From contig NC_085140.1 in assembly GCF_024139115.2 (NCBI RefSeq), forward strand, positions 418,202,283 through 418,266,282: DNA of 64,000 nt. The letters are read 5' to 3'. Positions 1 to 10,045 of this stretch are shown here, piece after piece. The notes beneath the pieces are model-generated. The model ran no database searches. It was not told where the DNA came from and worked only from the letters and a program-made list of their open reading frames with translations. Positions within the stretch are counted from its first letter, which is position 1. The number at the start of each line of letters is the position of its first letter. Both the position numbers and the translations under genes were made by a program. Origin of the DNA: Armigeres subalbatus. Taxonomy: Eukaryota; Arthropoda; Insecta; Diptera; Culicidae.

Positions 1-133
1 GGATTTGGATTAGTTCTCGCTTGGATTTTGGTCAGATGTGGATTGTATTGGACTTCATTCTTTGTCCAATAACAATCGCATAACAAAAGAAGTATATTTA
101 CGTCATAAATTTTGTAGTTCTCTAATCATCTAA

Positions 134-324
134 CCCAGGTAACCAATAAGCATTAAAGTAAGCACTAGTCGGATTGAGCATTTAAGCAGCCATATATTGG
201 GCCAAAACCTGCATTAAAATAGCATTAAAGGCAACTATAGGGCTTATTGGCATTTAATGTTTTGTAGTAAAGGCGCATATAATGCCGCTTAAATGCTTTA
301 TATAATGCTTACTGGTTACCTGGG
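134..324. mobile_element. MITE, 191 bp, ends CCCAGGTAACC
   Basis: The two ends are inverted copies. The left begins CCCAGGTAACCAATAAGC and the reverse complement of the right begins CCCAGGTAACCAGTAAGC, with one mismatch in 18. The interior is AT-rich, repeats short AATGC/GCATT motifs and has no coding potential. No clean target duplication is visible, so the superfamily is left open. A small non-autonomous DNA transposon is the simplest reading. Confidence 0.75.
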
Positions 325-496
325 ATTTATTACTTAGATCGTAAACTAAAAGCTGGTATAGATTTGTGGGACAACATAGTGACAAAGGTATAAATTAAGA
401 TTTGTCTTTCCATCAGCCCATGACCCCCCATGGGGATCGCGATCCACAGTTTGGTAACCCATGTTCTACACCATATGTGGCGCTAAAAAGGAAATA

Positions 497-901
497 CAGT
501 CGACTCTCTACATCTCGATGTTCTATATCTCGATATTCTATATCTCGATATCTCTCCCTATTTCTATGGTTTCCTCGGTCCCTTCAATCTACATACATTC
601 GGGGTTGCTACGTCTCGATAACCTCCCTATCTCAACATCTCTCTATCTCGATGTGTTGTGACCATATTTTGTTCAGAATTCACTCTCTTTATGTCGATAT
701 GTTCAAGTTTTTAGGCTACAAAACCATCTTTGGGCAATAACAAACACATCAACAACAAAAAATGACATTTGTGTTGTTGTCGTTTTTCATAGCATCGAGC
801 TTTTTTGGATCTAGTATCCATTTCAATTTTCCTTCCATTATTTGATCTCTCCATTGGTATCTTAATGGTCCCTTCAATATCGAGATGTGGATAGGCGACA
901 G
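497..901. mobile_element. Tc1/mariner-type MITE, TA-flanked
   Basis: The left end CAGTCGACTCTCTACATCTC and the right end, reading inwards CTGTCGCCTATCCACATCTC, are inverted repeats, each next to TA (495-496 and 902-903). The interior repeats ATCTCGAT/ATATCGAG and contains the phrase GGTCCCTTCAAT. The same phrase occurs in the element at 13446-13639, so both belong to one family. TA duplication with CAGT-like ends is typical of Tc1/mariner. The open frames inside are not coding. Confidence 0.7.
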
Positions 902-976
902 TATATGCTAAAGGAGAACATTACACGAAATGTTCAACCGCGGATGGTTTGCGGTGAAATTTAATCCTTCAGAACA

Positions 977-2045
977 GAATCTATGACAAAAGGTCGAAAG
1001 ACAAAAGGTCGAAAGGACAAAAGGTCGAAAGACAAAAGGTCGAAAAGACAAAAGGTCGAAAGGACAAAAGGTCGAAAATACAAAACGTCGAAAGGGACAA
1101 AAGGTCGAAAGGACAAAAGGACGAAAGGCACAAAAGGTCGAAAAGGACAAAAGGTCGAAAAGGACAAAAGATCGAAAGGGACAAAATGTCGATCAAGAAC
1201 AAGTTGATAACAAAATGGGTGTATTCCGAAAAAAATTATGAAATGCATTTAACTTCAAGTAGAAATAACACACTCATCACATCATGCAAAGTTGAAGAAT
1301 GAGCAATTTTCAAAGAAGGAGTAATTACTATGAAACAATATTATGAATATCTACATAGTTCTGTTAGAGATAAAAAGATTAAGGAATGATAAAATAAAAG
1401 GAATGAATAAAACTTGTATTGCGCGAGACAGAGTTGTCCTATACAGTTGGCAAAAAATTTGCTCTTTTATTTTAAACTATTTTTAGCAATTAAATAAAAT
1501 TCATTCAATGAGTGCAAATAATAGATGAAAATCTAGGTTTTCTGAATGTCGCTTCGATCTGTCAAAAGGCGCACGCATTGAAAATACACCGGCGTGTAAT
1601 ATACGCCGGTGTATTTGATAATGCGGCGTGCACCATTATGACAGATCGAAGTGACATTTAGAAAACTCAACATCCAACTATTAGTTGTACTCACTGAATG
1701 AATTTTATTTATTTGTTAAAAATTGTGAAAAATAAAAGAGCAGAGTTTTTGTTAACTGTGTAAAGCGACTCTGGTGCTAAATTGACTCTCTCCGTTTCAG
1801 TTCCTTGTCCATTTCGACCTTTTGATCTTATTGATCTTTAGTTTCTTTCGACCTTTTGTCCTGTTCGACGTTCTGTCCGTTTCGACGTTTTGTCCCGTTC
1901 GACGTTTTGTCTTTTCGACCTTTTGTCCCTTTCGACCTTTTGTCCTTTTTCGACCATTTGTCCCTTCGACCTTTTGTCTTTCGACGTTTTGTCTTTCGAC
2001 CTTTTGTCCTTTCGACCTTTTGTCTTTCGACCTTTTGTCCCTAAC
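977..2045. mobile_element. Foldback element with GACAAAAGGTCG tandem arms
   Basis: About 1.07 kb forming an imperfect giant palindrome. The left arm (about 983-1195) is a tandem array of GACAAAAGGTCGAAAG-like units of 14-17 bp. The right arm (about 1809-2041) is the same array inverted. Inner arms (about 1451-1582 and 1616-1746) are inverted copies including CTTCGATCTGTCA, closing on a near-perfect core at 1583-1615 (AATACACCGGCGT and its complement around a 7-nt loop). An 11-bp direct repeat, CCTTCAGAACA, lies at 966-976 and 2046-2056 and fits a target duplication. Terminal tandem repeats are the hallmark of foldback transposons. No transposase is present; overlapping frames in both arms are by-products of the array. 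Confidence 0.75.
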
Positions 2046-2056
2046 CCTTCAGAACA

Positions 2057-2648
2057 CTGTAAAAAGCGCTATTTTTATAGTTTAGAATGGAAATTTATTT
2101 GTTGGGAATACCTTCACTATTTATTGAGTGTCGAGTGGTGTTTTGATTCACGGTTTTGCAACCATTAACATAACTTTCTGTTGTTTAATTAAAAAAAAAC
2201 CTTCGTGAGTGGTCAGACTTATTTTATTTAGCTCGTTGAATGCATTTGGTATTTCTTGAGGTGCCAGAATATTTATGACAAAAACATGTTTTTGAAAAAA
2301 TTGGCTCAAATGCGTAAAGGGCTTGATTGCCAACTTTTTTCAATTTTCTGAAAAAATCTGGTTCAAACGACAAAAAAAATGAGGCGATGTGTCTGGAAAA
2401 AAAACTCTATTAGCTGCGTTTATGATGACCTTCTCGAAATCCATCGTTGTAAAGCCTGTATTCAATTGATATTCATGATTTGGTGTTCCGAAGTTAAGAA
2501 ATGAACAGCTAATAATTTTAGCTTAAGATACGAAATTCATTCAAGTGTTGTAATCAAATAAATGTTTTTCACTCTATGCAATTGTTGCTATTGGTTGCTC
2601 AGTTTGAAAACATATATATGATGAGGTTTTACGAAATTTTCTGGTTAT
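2057..2648. other. AT-rich spacer, no feature
   Basis: Roughly 590 bp of AT-rich sequence with many homopolymer runs. I see no open frame with coding character, no terminal repeat and no match to other parts of the window. Confidence 0.5.
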
Positions 2649-3097
2649 TTATCCTATCCTTATCCTATCCTTATCCTATCCTTATCCTATCCTTATCCTA
2701 TCCTTATCCTATCCTTATCCTATCCTTATCCTATCCTTATCCTATCCTTATCCTATCCTTATCCTATCCTTATCCTATCCTTATCCTATCCTTATCCTAT
2801 CCTTATCCTATCCTTATCCTATCCTTATCCTATCCTTATCCTATCCTTATCCTATCCTTATCCTATCCTTATCCTATCCTTATCCTATCCTTATCCTATC
2901 CTTATCCTATCCTTATCCTATCCTTATCCTATCCTTATCCTATCCTTATCCTATCCTTATCCTATCCTTATCCTATCCTTATCCTATCCTTATCCTATCC
3001 TTATCCTATCCTTATCCTATCCTTATCCTATCCTTATCCTATCCTTATCCTATCCTTATCCTATCCTTATCCTATCCTTATCCTATCCTTATCCTAT
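2649..3097. repeat. 11-bp minisatellite (TTATCCTATCC)n
   Basis: About 41 essentially perfect head-to-tail copies of TTATCCTATCC (449 bp). Because 11 is not a multiple of 3, three units give an 11-residue peptide period with no stop, which creates an artificial ORF across the array. The array runs without a gap into the tRNA-like head of the SINE that follows. Near-perfect identity suggests recent slippage or unequal exchange. Confidence 0.95.
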
Positions 3098-3526
3098 GGC
3101 TACCGTTTCTGTCTTATAAGCAGGTGGTCGTGGGTTCAATTCCAGGCTCGTCCCTTTCCTACTTTGTATTTCTATCTTAGTTCTTTCTGTGTTTCACGTT
3201 CTACCAAAACGATTCCTACTGTTATAACCTTCAACACTAACAATCCCAAAACCTCCCGTGCACCTATGAGAGGTCGCAGAGTTCTCTGCATCTTTCTTAA
3301 GTAGGTGTCCAACTAACCATCCTTCCTCTTCCTCTGCATTCGCAAGGACGTGGCCAGGACAGATCTCGACTATTGGAGAGTGCATTGCTTCCATCTAAAA
3401 GATAGTGATTAGTCCCAAATCAATATTTGTGGTAACGGATGAAAGTGATGCTACTCTCATACAATAGTCTTGGCTTGTACCACCTACGAATTTCTGCGAA
3501 ATGCTCAATGCTAATGCTAATGCTGT
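3098..3526 (+). mobile_element. tRNA-derived SINE, copy 1
   Basis: The head resembles a tRNA. An anticodon arm at about 3108-3122 has loop CTTATAA (anticodon TAT, as in isoleucine tRNA), and a T-arm and B box GTGGGTTCAATTCC lies at 3130-3143. About 380 bp of unrelated body follow, then a tail of AATGCT repeats (3501-3525). A second copy of the same body and tail lies inverted at 9640-10043. The B box implies polymerase III transcription. The body gives short open frames on both strands that are not genes. It has the plan of Feilai-type SINEs but differs from the GAA-tailed family at 12223, so I do not name it. Confidence 0.75.
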
Positions 3527-3810
3527 TGCTAATTTATCCTGCGTATTGCTAAATGATATAAAAGCAGATGAGGATTTGAGCAGGTGTTTGTCACAAATTA
3601 GTGAAATTAGTGAAAATGACTCCTTCTTTAAAAGAATTCGTAATGATAAGAAATATATAATTTAATCCGACTTTTTTAATAATGAAAAGTAGCTTATTTG
3701 TTCTCTTATTGAATCTCTGAATGTATTTCCCCAGAATTATAAAGCACGAGTTTAATTGGCATGAGGCAATAGAGTAGACTCTTTCTTTTGAAGTACTTAG
3801 TTTTCCGGTA
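3527..3810. other. Possible coding remnant
   Basis: A 54-codon frame starts at ATG 3501 inside the SINE tail and ends at TAA 3663-3665. Downstream of the tail it encodes a polar stretch with repeated SEISEN-like residues, and more coding-like fragments follow in shifted frames to about 3780. It may be a decayed retroelement piece. Nothing identifies it, and the start codon lies in a SINE repeat, so I do not call a gene. Confidence 0.15.
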
Positions 3811-4061
3811 TCTTATATACATGAAAATGAATATCTGTCTGTCTGAACCTTATAGACGCGGAAACTTCTGAACCGATCGGCGAGAAAATTTGTATGAAGA
3901 GGTTTTTGGGGCCGGGGAAGGTTCTTAAGATGGTTTGAGACTTCTCCTCACCATGGAAAGGGGGGCTGCCATACAAATGAAACACTAATTTCTTCATAAG
4001 TCGAGAATTATTTAGAGAATAAATAAATTTTAGTCGAAACAAAGTTCGTCGGGTCTGCTAG
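3811..4061 (+). mobile_element. Helitron-like non-autonomous element
   Basis: Begins TC (TCTTATATACATGAAAATG) and ends GGGTCTGCTAG, preceded by a short stem of CGAA and TTCG at 4035-4048. It sits between A (3810) and T (4062). A TC start, a CTRR end, an A/T insertion site and no target duplication are the Helitron signature. The body includes a CTGTCTGTC motif and a GGGGCCGGGGAAGG stretch. 251 bp, no rolling-circle replication protein. The 3' hairpin is weak, so the assignment is moderate. Confidence 0.6.
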
Positions 4062-4203
4062 TATTGTATAAAAATAAATGAATCCTTTTTCTACAGCATA
4101 TGTTTGCCTAAAATGTGCCACAAGAGTTGACGGTTGCTTTTTAAAGACCTCTTGATAAGTTGTACAATGCTGTTGGTGACATTATTTACTGTGAAACGGA
4201 TTA

Positions 4204-4739
4204 CCGTCAACTGGGGGGGAAGATGATCATAGAGGTGAAGGTGATCATTTGATGTGTCAGTCAAAAGTGCCAAATTTTTTTATGAAACGGTAGTTATCAA
4301 TATTCTCCATTCAAGTAATGTTACCGCTAGGTAGAAATCCGAGTTTTTCGATTATAATCATGAAAATGTATTTTGTGGAAGAAAGAGAGAGATAGTCATA
4401 AATGACGCTATTTTCATTTCAAATATTGACTTCGTAGACTTTTTTACGTAGTAAATTCAACATTCATACAAATAACCTACTGTATTTTGACTACTAGGTC
4501 ATAATGATTTTATTAGAGCTGTCTTGATCAACTTCACCCCAAACCAGATTACTCATAAAATGTGTGATAATTTAATTTATTTTAATAAATGCGAATGCAT
4601 TTCAGAAAACTAAAGTTGTTGATTATTGCAACGTATAGCAGTACATGTTTTGAAAATATTTGTTTCGATTTAAAATGTAAACACACATTGTTATTGCATG
4701 TTTTGTATTAAAAATGATCATCTTCCCCCCAGTTGACGG
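4204..4739. mobile_element. TA-flanked MITE, ends CCGTCAACTGGGGGG
   Basis: Inverted ends of about 26 bp read CCGTCAACTGGGGGG(G)AAGATGATCA, next to TA at 4202-4203 and 4740-4741. Internal copies of related motifs occur, including TGATCAACTTCACCCC near 4525 and GTGAAGGTGATCA near 4235. The 536-bp interior has no transposase. The organisation matches two larger TA-flanked elements at 21248-22821 and 35816-36728. Confidence 0.8.
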
Positions 4740-4854
4740 TACTTCAAATAACTCATTTTTTATCAATCGATGAAAGAAAGTGACATGGAATTATTTTAAC
4801 TCTTGATATCCTTTTTTTCAAATAAACATTTTAATCCTCTATTTTTCATTTTCG

Positions 4855-5062
4855 TTGAACGGGTAGATCACACGTTCCTAACTCCGGAACGTTTTGGAGG
4901 CCCTGAAATGTTTTACGTTTATTCAAAACTTGATCATCTATGTTCGATGATCACATACATATATTTAATTTTTGAATAAGTTATTTATAGAGACATATGT
5001 TCTGATACTTTCGAAAGTATGTACTCCAGATCAATTTGGACGGCCTAGGACATCCGGAAAAA
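4855..5062 (-). repeat. Isolated satellite-B units
   Basis: Read on the minus strand, this contains CTAGGCCGTCCAAATTGATC and, about 150 bp on, CTCCAAAACGTTCCGGAGTT followed by GTGTGATCTACCCG. Both phrases recur in the ~153-bp tandem array at 42320-43393 in the other orientation. It is a dispersed piece of one to two monomers of that satellite. Confidence 0.6.
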
Positions 5063-7200
5063 ATATTTCAATTCATTTTTTGTTCTTTCTATACTAGTTT
5101 TAGCAAGATTCAGTGGAACAATTCAAATCTGTGCATAAGATTTACGCGAAAAGGATGTCCTGTTTTATAGCGTTTGCTTCGACTTCAGAAAAAAAATAAG
5201 AGATCGTTGCTTCGATGTTCTTCAACTCCTGAAAGGTTATCAAGTATCCTTGCTATCATAAAAAATACCGCACTGCAACATGCAAAAATATCCAACATCG
5301 TAGGAGGTCCAGGCCGCGCCACGATGAAAAGCTCACCACCCAGCCAGATTCCGAGTGCAGCAAATATCGCGCGATTGATGAAACGACCTCCTAAATTAAC
5401 TCATAACACAGCCAACACGGCTCTTGTGGCACTTCCCGCCGCTGCTGCTCAACATTTCCATGCTTCACCAGGGACCACCACATCGTCGTCGTCGTCGTCG
5501 TAGACATCGGAACGAACATAATGCTCACTGAGCTTTTTTATCGTCGTTTTCCAGTTCCAGTCACCTCGATGTATGCTCTCTCCCGAGAGGTTCTCCCCGT
5601 ACGCGTTCGCTTTGCAACCTGCACACGGGGCAAGTTGCAGAGAGACCTCATTTGAATAAAGCTGAATGAGTCAGTTCTGATCGGAAGGTTCCTCGGCGTT
5701 CCCCGAAATTGTAGTACATTTTGTTTGCTGCCAGAGTTACCAGTTGTGTCGATCTATCGGTATTTATTTTTATGTTTAGTAGAAATATAATATCACAACA
5801 TGAATATCTTCCATTTTTGTTTTACTACCGATCTTTATGTTTATTAAAGTGGCTGTACGTAACTTACGATTCATGTAAGTATTGTGCATTAAAAAAAATC
5901 CACGGCGATGATATTGGAAGGAAAATATTTGTTAAGGAATTCATTTTCAACTTCGTTTTGGAAAAAACTAATAATTTCTAAATTTACATAATTATTATTT
6001 AAGTTATTGCTTATTCGATACAGCTTTTTGAATACTACCAGAATTTGGCATATTGTAGTTCTTCATCCTACATTATAAAAAGATATGCAAATAATGAATT
6101 TTGTAGAATTGGCATAAGGCATTAAATTCCGCATGATGGTAACTCTGTTCGCACCACATTCAGAACGCAACGCTGCTGATGGGGGATTCTCCCGGTCGAT
6201 GTTTGCGCCGTTCTTCGTCATCGTTCTTCTCTGGAGAATCCCCCTTTCGCGCATAAATCCCACAGCAGCCTTCCAGCCAGCATCCGCGGGCTCCCAGCCA
6301 GCCGCAGTCCGAAGCGAAGGCCCGTCAGATTCAGAAAGGGAGCAAACCAAGACCGATAGCAAGCGAAAGAGATAACCGAGCCGAGAGTACAAGTTTATTA
6401 ATAAAGACCACACATCTGACATTTCGGACCACCCAATGCGATTGTGTGTGTGAGCCCCTTCATCGTCATCGTTGTCGTCGTCTTCGTGGTTGCCGGTTCA
6501 AAGTCACTGCCAGCACATGTTGATCGCTTGCCTTTTTTTTTTTGTTTTTGCTCACCACGCAATGTGGAGGGCAGCAAAAGCTATAGGGAAGGTCGGATGG
6601 AACGCAACGGAACTCCACGTTGGGTCCCCCTGTTAGAGGTTTTTTTTTCTGTCTGCTGCGGATCTTGTTGCTTCGTTTTGGAGTTTTGGGACTCTTGCAG
6701 AGGTTGTTGGGGTGGAGGAAGTTGGTGTCGTAAAGATCCGCGCTCTGTGCCAGATTAAGATGATATATTAGTAATCATTTTGAATGAATTTTAATGAATT
6801 TGTCTCATTTGGGAGGACCGGATGGATAGGTTGGTGGCTGTTTAGGTTCCTGGGTGGTTCTGTTAGGATAGGACGACATATGTAAACATTTTGAAGATCA
6901 GCAATAATTGTAAAATGTGTGTCTTCAAATGCTACTTGTTATAATGTGTTTTATCTAACAGGTTACAGAATTTCTGATATCTTAATCGATATGAAAGATG
7001 TTGATAGAGTCAGAAAAAAATACTTGTCTAAAAACATGGGCGTAACTATATGTTGGAGGGGGAATTTCGAAATCCTTTGAGGCTCCAAAACTTGATCGAT
7101 ATTTTTACGATAAGGTTCATTTTCAACATTGTGTTTCAGAAACTCGTTTTTTTTTATCTTGAATCCTAACTTTTGCAACAGTTTGCAAGGTTGTTTTCAG
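5063..7200. other. Mostly unique DNA, no gene recognised
   Basis: The block has GC-richer islands at about 5290-5700 and 6130-6750. The first holds a (TCG)n run at 5483-5502. Several 60-120-codon frames exist on both strands, but they are rich in low-complexity residues, lack domain motifs and overlap antisense frames of equal length. This could be intronic or regulatory DNA of a host gene. I see no splice-site pair or domain that would prove an exon. Confidence 0.4.
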
Positions 7201-7360
7201 AGAGAGACCTAAACTTCCAGAGGCGGACAAAATAAGAGGGTCAACGAACTGGCATGCTACCTAGGGCTCAGTTGTTAATAAAAGAGAGATTGTTACAATT
7301 TTTGTTTTGTTTATTGTGGGCTCATTTTGTGTTTAGAGTTAGTTTTGCAAATGAAATTCG

Positions 7361-7921
7361 GTGCGATCGTTTGCAGACGTTTGGTACCTCCTGTTTCATG
7401 TGACTAGAAAGAGGATACGCTTGGGATATATATTGCTTGACGGTGGCCTTCAACGGTTTGAAATCCCCGGAAAAGAGGAAAGGGTTCGGCAGGTTTGCTG
7501 GCCCGGAACAAGGGACAGGATGTTGTGGTATCCAAAGTTGTCCAATGGATTCGGAGTTTGTCCATTTGACTCAGAGACTCAAGTCGCAAGGGCTCCCGAA
7601 GGGTTGGTAGTCCCGTTTTCGGAGCGAAGGTTGAACTCTAAGACTTACGCGTGGCTTGGTCGGTCACCGGAGGTATCTGATGTCTTCGTAGGCCCGTTTC
7701 CCGTTCCCCGGTTGGACTCGAAGACTTCATGTGGAATAGTGATCAACGGGTTTGAAAACCCCTTTCCCGAAGCGGAGTTTATAGTCGAATACTCACGTGG
7801 TTGGGATGGTTGCCAGAGCCGTCCGACTGTATCGGAACGGAGGTTGGATTTGACGACTCATACTTTTTCTCTTTTAGCCTCTCGACTGACCCCCAGTTCC
7901 TCCTTTTCACAATTTATTTGA
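7361..7921 (+). repeat. Degenerate ~70-bp repeat block with a 186-codon frame
   Basis: A GC-rich block holds recurring phrases of the type GGTTGGACTCGAAGACTTCA about every 66-80 bp (near 7568, 7634, 7714, 7784 and 7850). The plus-strand frame starts ATGCGATCG-like at 7361 after an earlier in-register ATG context and encodes 186 residues, but I recognise no domain. A shorter antisense frame overlaps. An LTR or a decayed satellite is as likely as a gene. An AATAAA-type signal lies upstream near 7278. Confidence 0.3.
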
Positions 7922-8087
7922 TTTGAATGAAGTTTGAATTATATAATTCTTCACGTTTCTGACGTTGGACAACGTCTTATTCGATGGTACTGGAAGTCAA
8001 ATTAGAATCTAAAATTGAGGACCATTACCAAATTATGTAAAATTAACCAACAAATTCCATTCATGCATTCCCAACACGGATAGATCG

Positions 8088-8264
8088 ATGTACGCTACGA
8101 GCCTTTTGGTCCACCGCAAGATTTTCTTTGGGTATGAAAGCAGCAGTGCCTGCTGCGCCGGAATCAAAACACTTCACGAGCGCTTTGGTGAGTGTAAAGA
8201 TCGGATCAGAGCCCGTTACTTGGCTTCGTACAAGGCTGCCATTGGAGTGCTAGTTCCAATCTAG
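8088..8264 (+). CDS. Short ORF, possible exon remnant (58 aa)
   Basis: The frame ATG 8088 to TAG 8262-8264 encodes 58 residues, with a mixed, protein-like segment (about residues 12-55) that includes KTLHERFGECKDRIRARYLA, and is richer in GC than its flanks. No family is recognised. It could be the end of a host exon or a retroelement fragment. There is no obvious start context, and the upstream sequence is AT-rich. Confidence 0.2.
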   Translation: MYATSLLVHRKIFFGYESSSACCAGIKTLHERFGECKDRIRARYLASYKAAIGVLVPI

Positions 8265-8347
8265 TTTATCAAACTTTATTTAGTGTATATAGAGTAATTA
8301 GGTTATCAAATTTTTAAAACCAATCAATTCCTGATAAAAGGGAAAAA

Positions 8348-8521
8348 ATGGGATTAAAAAAATGTAAATTCACCTGTTGCGACGATGCGCACAATGATGG
8401 CAACACTGCCAAGGACGACCCTGTAGATGACAGCGGAGCGAATGGTGGAGAGACACCACCGAGCGTTGCAAAGGAGAAAGGTAAAAAAACAACGACAAAC
8501 AGAAATAGACCACGTTGTTAG
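8348..8521 (+). CDS. Short ORF, possible exon (57 aa)
   Basis: The frame ATG 8348 to TAG 8519-8521 encodes a hydrophilic 57-residue peptide with two adjacent cysteines near residue 10, an Asp/Gly-rich middle and a Lys-rich C-terminus. A GT donor-like site, AAAGGTAAAA, lies near 8479, so the last residues could be intron read-through. The antisense strand also has an open frame of 68 codons, which weakens the case. No domain is recognised. Confidence 0.15.
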   Translation: MGLKKCKFTCCDDAHNDGNTAKDDPVDDSGANGGETPPSVAKEKGKKTTTNRNRPRC

Positions 8522-8961
8522 CTGCCGGGTGTAAGCAATTATATGATATTTGCAGTGCATAACATAATCTAGTAAACTATATACGTAAAAATTGCGAAAT
8601 TATTGAACTAACCTATCGTAAGTACGGATGAAATGAAATCACAGTGAAGTTGAAATTAAATGCTTTTGTTTGTTAGATTAACGATAATTAAAGCGAGAAG
8701 CCACATCAATCCACTACCACTTCTAGACTAGAGAACACCAAATTTGTAAGTCGTAACTAAAATCTATTAATTGAACTCATTAATGAATAAAAATCTTATT
8801 GTAGCTTAAAGCATACCAACACAATACAAGTGTGCTAAACATAGTTGGTGACATAGCCTAACAACCAATAACAATGAACTTTAAATTTGAAATTATAAAA
8901 CTGAAGGACTAAGTGGCTAACCACTTAAAATGTGAAAAATAATGTATGAAAAACAAAAATT

Positions 8962-9180
8962 ATGAAATTAATGAATTTTAATCAAGCCGCGCAAGGGCCA
9001 TTCACAAAACGCGCGCCGAACCGAAAAGACTGCACCGGTCCGAACCGAAACGATGCTGATGGCAGTAGGGCTGCGAAAAGAAGACGAAGACTAGGAGGCA
9101 GTAGCGGAGGCGGCGGCAGCAAGATCAGTAGAACATCGTCAAGTTTTGTCAACAGCAGAAGCGGAAAGCTTCCCGCCTGA
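8962..9180 (+). CDS. Short ORF, possible 3' exon (72 aa)
   Basis: Ends at TGA 9178-9180. The peptide is strongly basic and polar: an Arg/Lys block (AAKRRRRLGG) around residues 36-45, a Gly/Ser run, then a Ser-rich tail. The DNA is much more GC-rich than the flanks. A possible polyadenylation signal (AATAAA) lies downstream at about 9561. This would fit the last exon of a plus-strand host gene with a nuclear-type basic tail, but a similar-length antisense frame exists and no homology is recognised. Confidence 0.2.
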   Translation: MKLMNFNQAAQGPFTKRAPNRKDCTGPNRNDADGSRAAKRRRRLGGSSGGGGSKISRTSSSFVNSRSGKLPA

Positions 9181-9202
9181 CGCACTAAAGGCTCCTCCAG
9201 AC

Positions 9203-9365
9203 CTAAGCGGTTTTATCGCCGCGACGGCGACAACTAGTCGCCACGATTCTATCGTTTGGTCGCTGCAGGCAATGTTCTATTTTCGCTTCCATACCAACGG
9301 CGACAGAATCGCTGTCGCCAAGCGATAAAATCGCTGTCGCCAAGCGATAGAATCGCGTCGCGACT
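9203..9365. repeat. 22-bp repeat within a small inverted-repeat block
   Basis: Two adjacent copies of AATCGCTGTCGCCAAGCGAT plus two bases (9307-9328 and 9329-9350) and a truncated third. The surrounding block is rich in TCGC/GCGA. CGCGACGGCGACAACTAGTCG near 9218 partly complements CGCGTCGCGACTG near 9354, suggesting a small foldback or MITE. Confidence 0.45.
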
Positions 9366-9639
9366 GTTGCATCGCGTGTGTTTGGGGGAGCCTTAAAACA
9401 CAAACTCCAAGTAGACCAAAACGGATCTTCTCAGGGCCACAGCCACCCTCGCAGAAGAGAGGGTTTTCGTACACGCACCAGCCAGAGATGAAGGGCGGAC
9501 ATTATAGTAATTTGTATGATAATGATTTGTGGTAGAGGGGTTTTAGAGATGTTTCGTTCAAATAAAATTCTTATATTGTATCCTTCATTGATTCTGCTTT
9601 TGGTTTAGTTGCTGTTAGTGTGTGTTAATGTCTGTTTGT

Positions 9640-10043
9640 GTATTAGCATTAGCATTGAGCAATTCTCACAAATTCGTAGGTGGTACAAGCCTGGACTATT
9701 GTATGAGAGTAGCATCACTTTCATCCGTTACCCCAGATATTGATTTGGGGCTAATCACTATCTCTTAGATGGGAGCAATGCACTCTCCAATAGTCGAGAT
9801 CTGTCCTGGCCACGTCCTTGCGAATGCTGAGGAAGGGGAAGGATGGTTTAGTTGGACACCTACTTAAGAAAGATGCAGAGAACTCTACGACCTCTCATAG
9901 GTACCACGGGAGGTTTTGGATTTGTTAGTGTAGAAGGTTATAACAGTAGGAATCGTTTTGGTAGAACGTGAAACACAGAAAGAACTAAGATAGATATGCA
10001 AAGTAGGAGAGGGAGGAGCCTGGAATTGAACCCACGACCTCCT
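9640..10043 (-). mobile_element. tRNA-derived SINE, copy 2
   Basis: Inverted copy of the element at 3098-3526. On the minus strand it begins near the T-arm GTGGGTTCAATTCCAGGC (about 10018-10035), continues through the same body and ends in GCTCAATGCTAATGCTAAT (about 9645-9663). Most of the tRNA 5' half is missing or diverged. Its upstream end abuts the retrotransposon copy that starts at about 10046. Confidence 0.75.
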
Positions 10044-10045
10044 AC

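Noticed and set aside
908..1248. Overlapping frames on both strands in the foldback arms (also 1822-2168)
   Set aside because: Artefacts of the tandem GACAAAAGGTCG unit.
2649..3097. Telomere-type repeat
   Set aside because: The unit is TTATCCTATCC, not TTAGG or another known telomeric unit, and it is internal next to a SINE.
3098..3145. Functional isoleucine tRNA gene
   Set aside because: Only anticodon-arm and T-arm similarity. The acceptor stem does not pair and the T stem is mismatched; the sequence belongs to a SINE head.
2576..3304. 242-codon frame with an 11-residue repeat
   Set aside because: It is the translation of the 11-bp minisatellite running into a SINE. There is no codon bias and no start context.
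3194..3394. 66-codon minus frame
   Set aside because: Lies within the SINE body. The inverted SINE copy has the same sequence with changes that do not preserve a frame.
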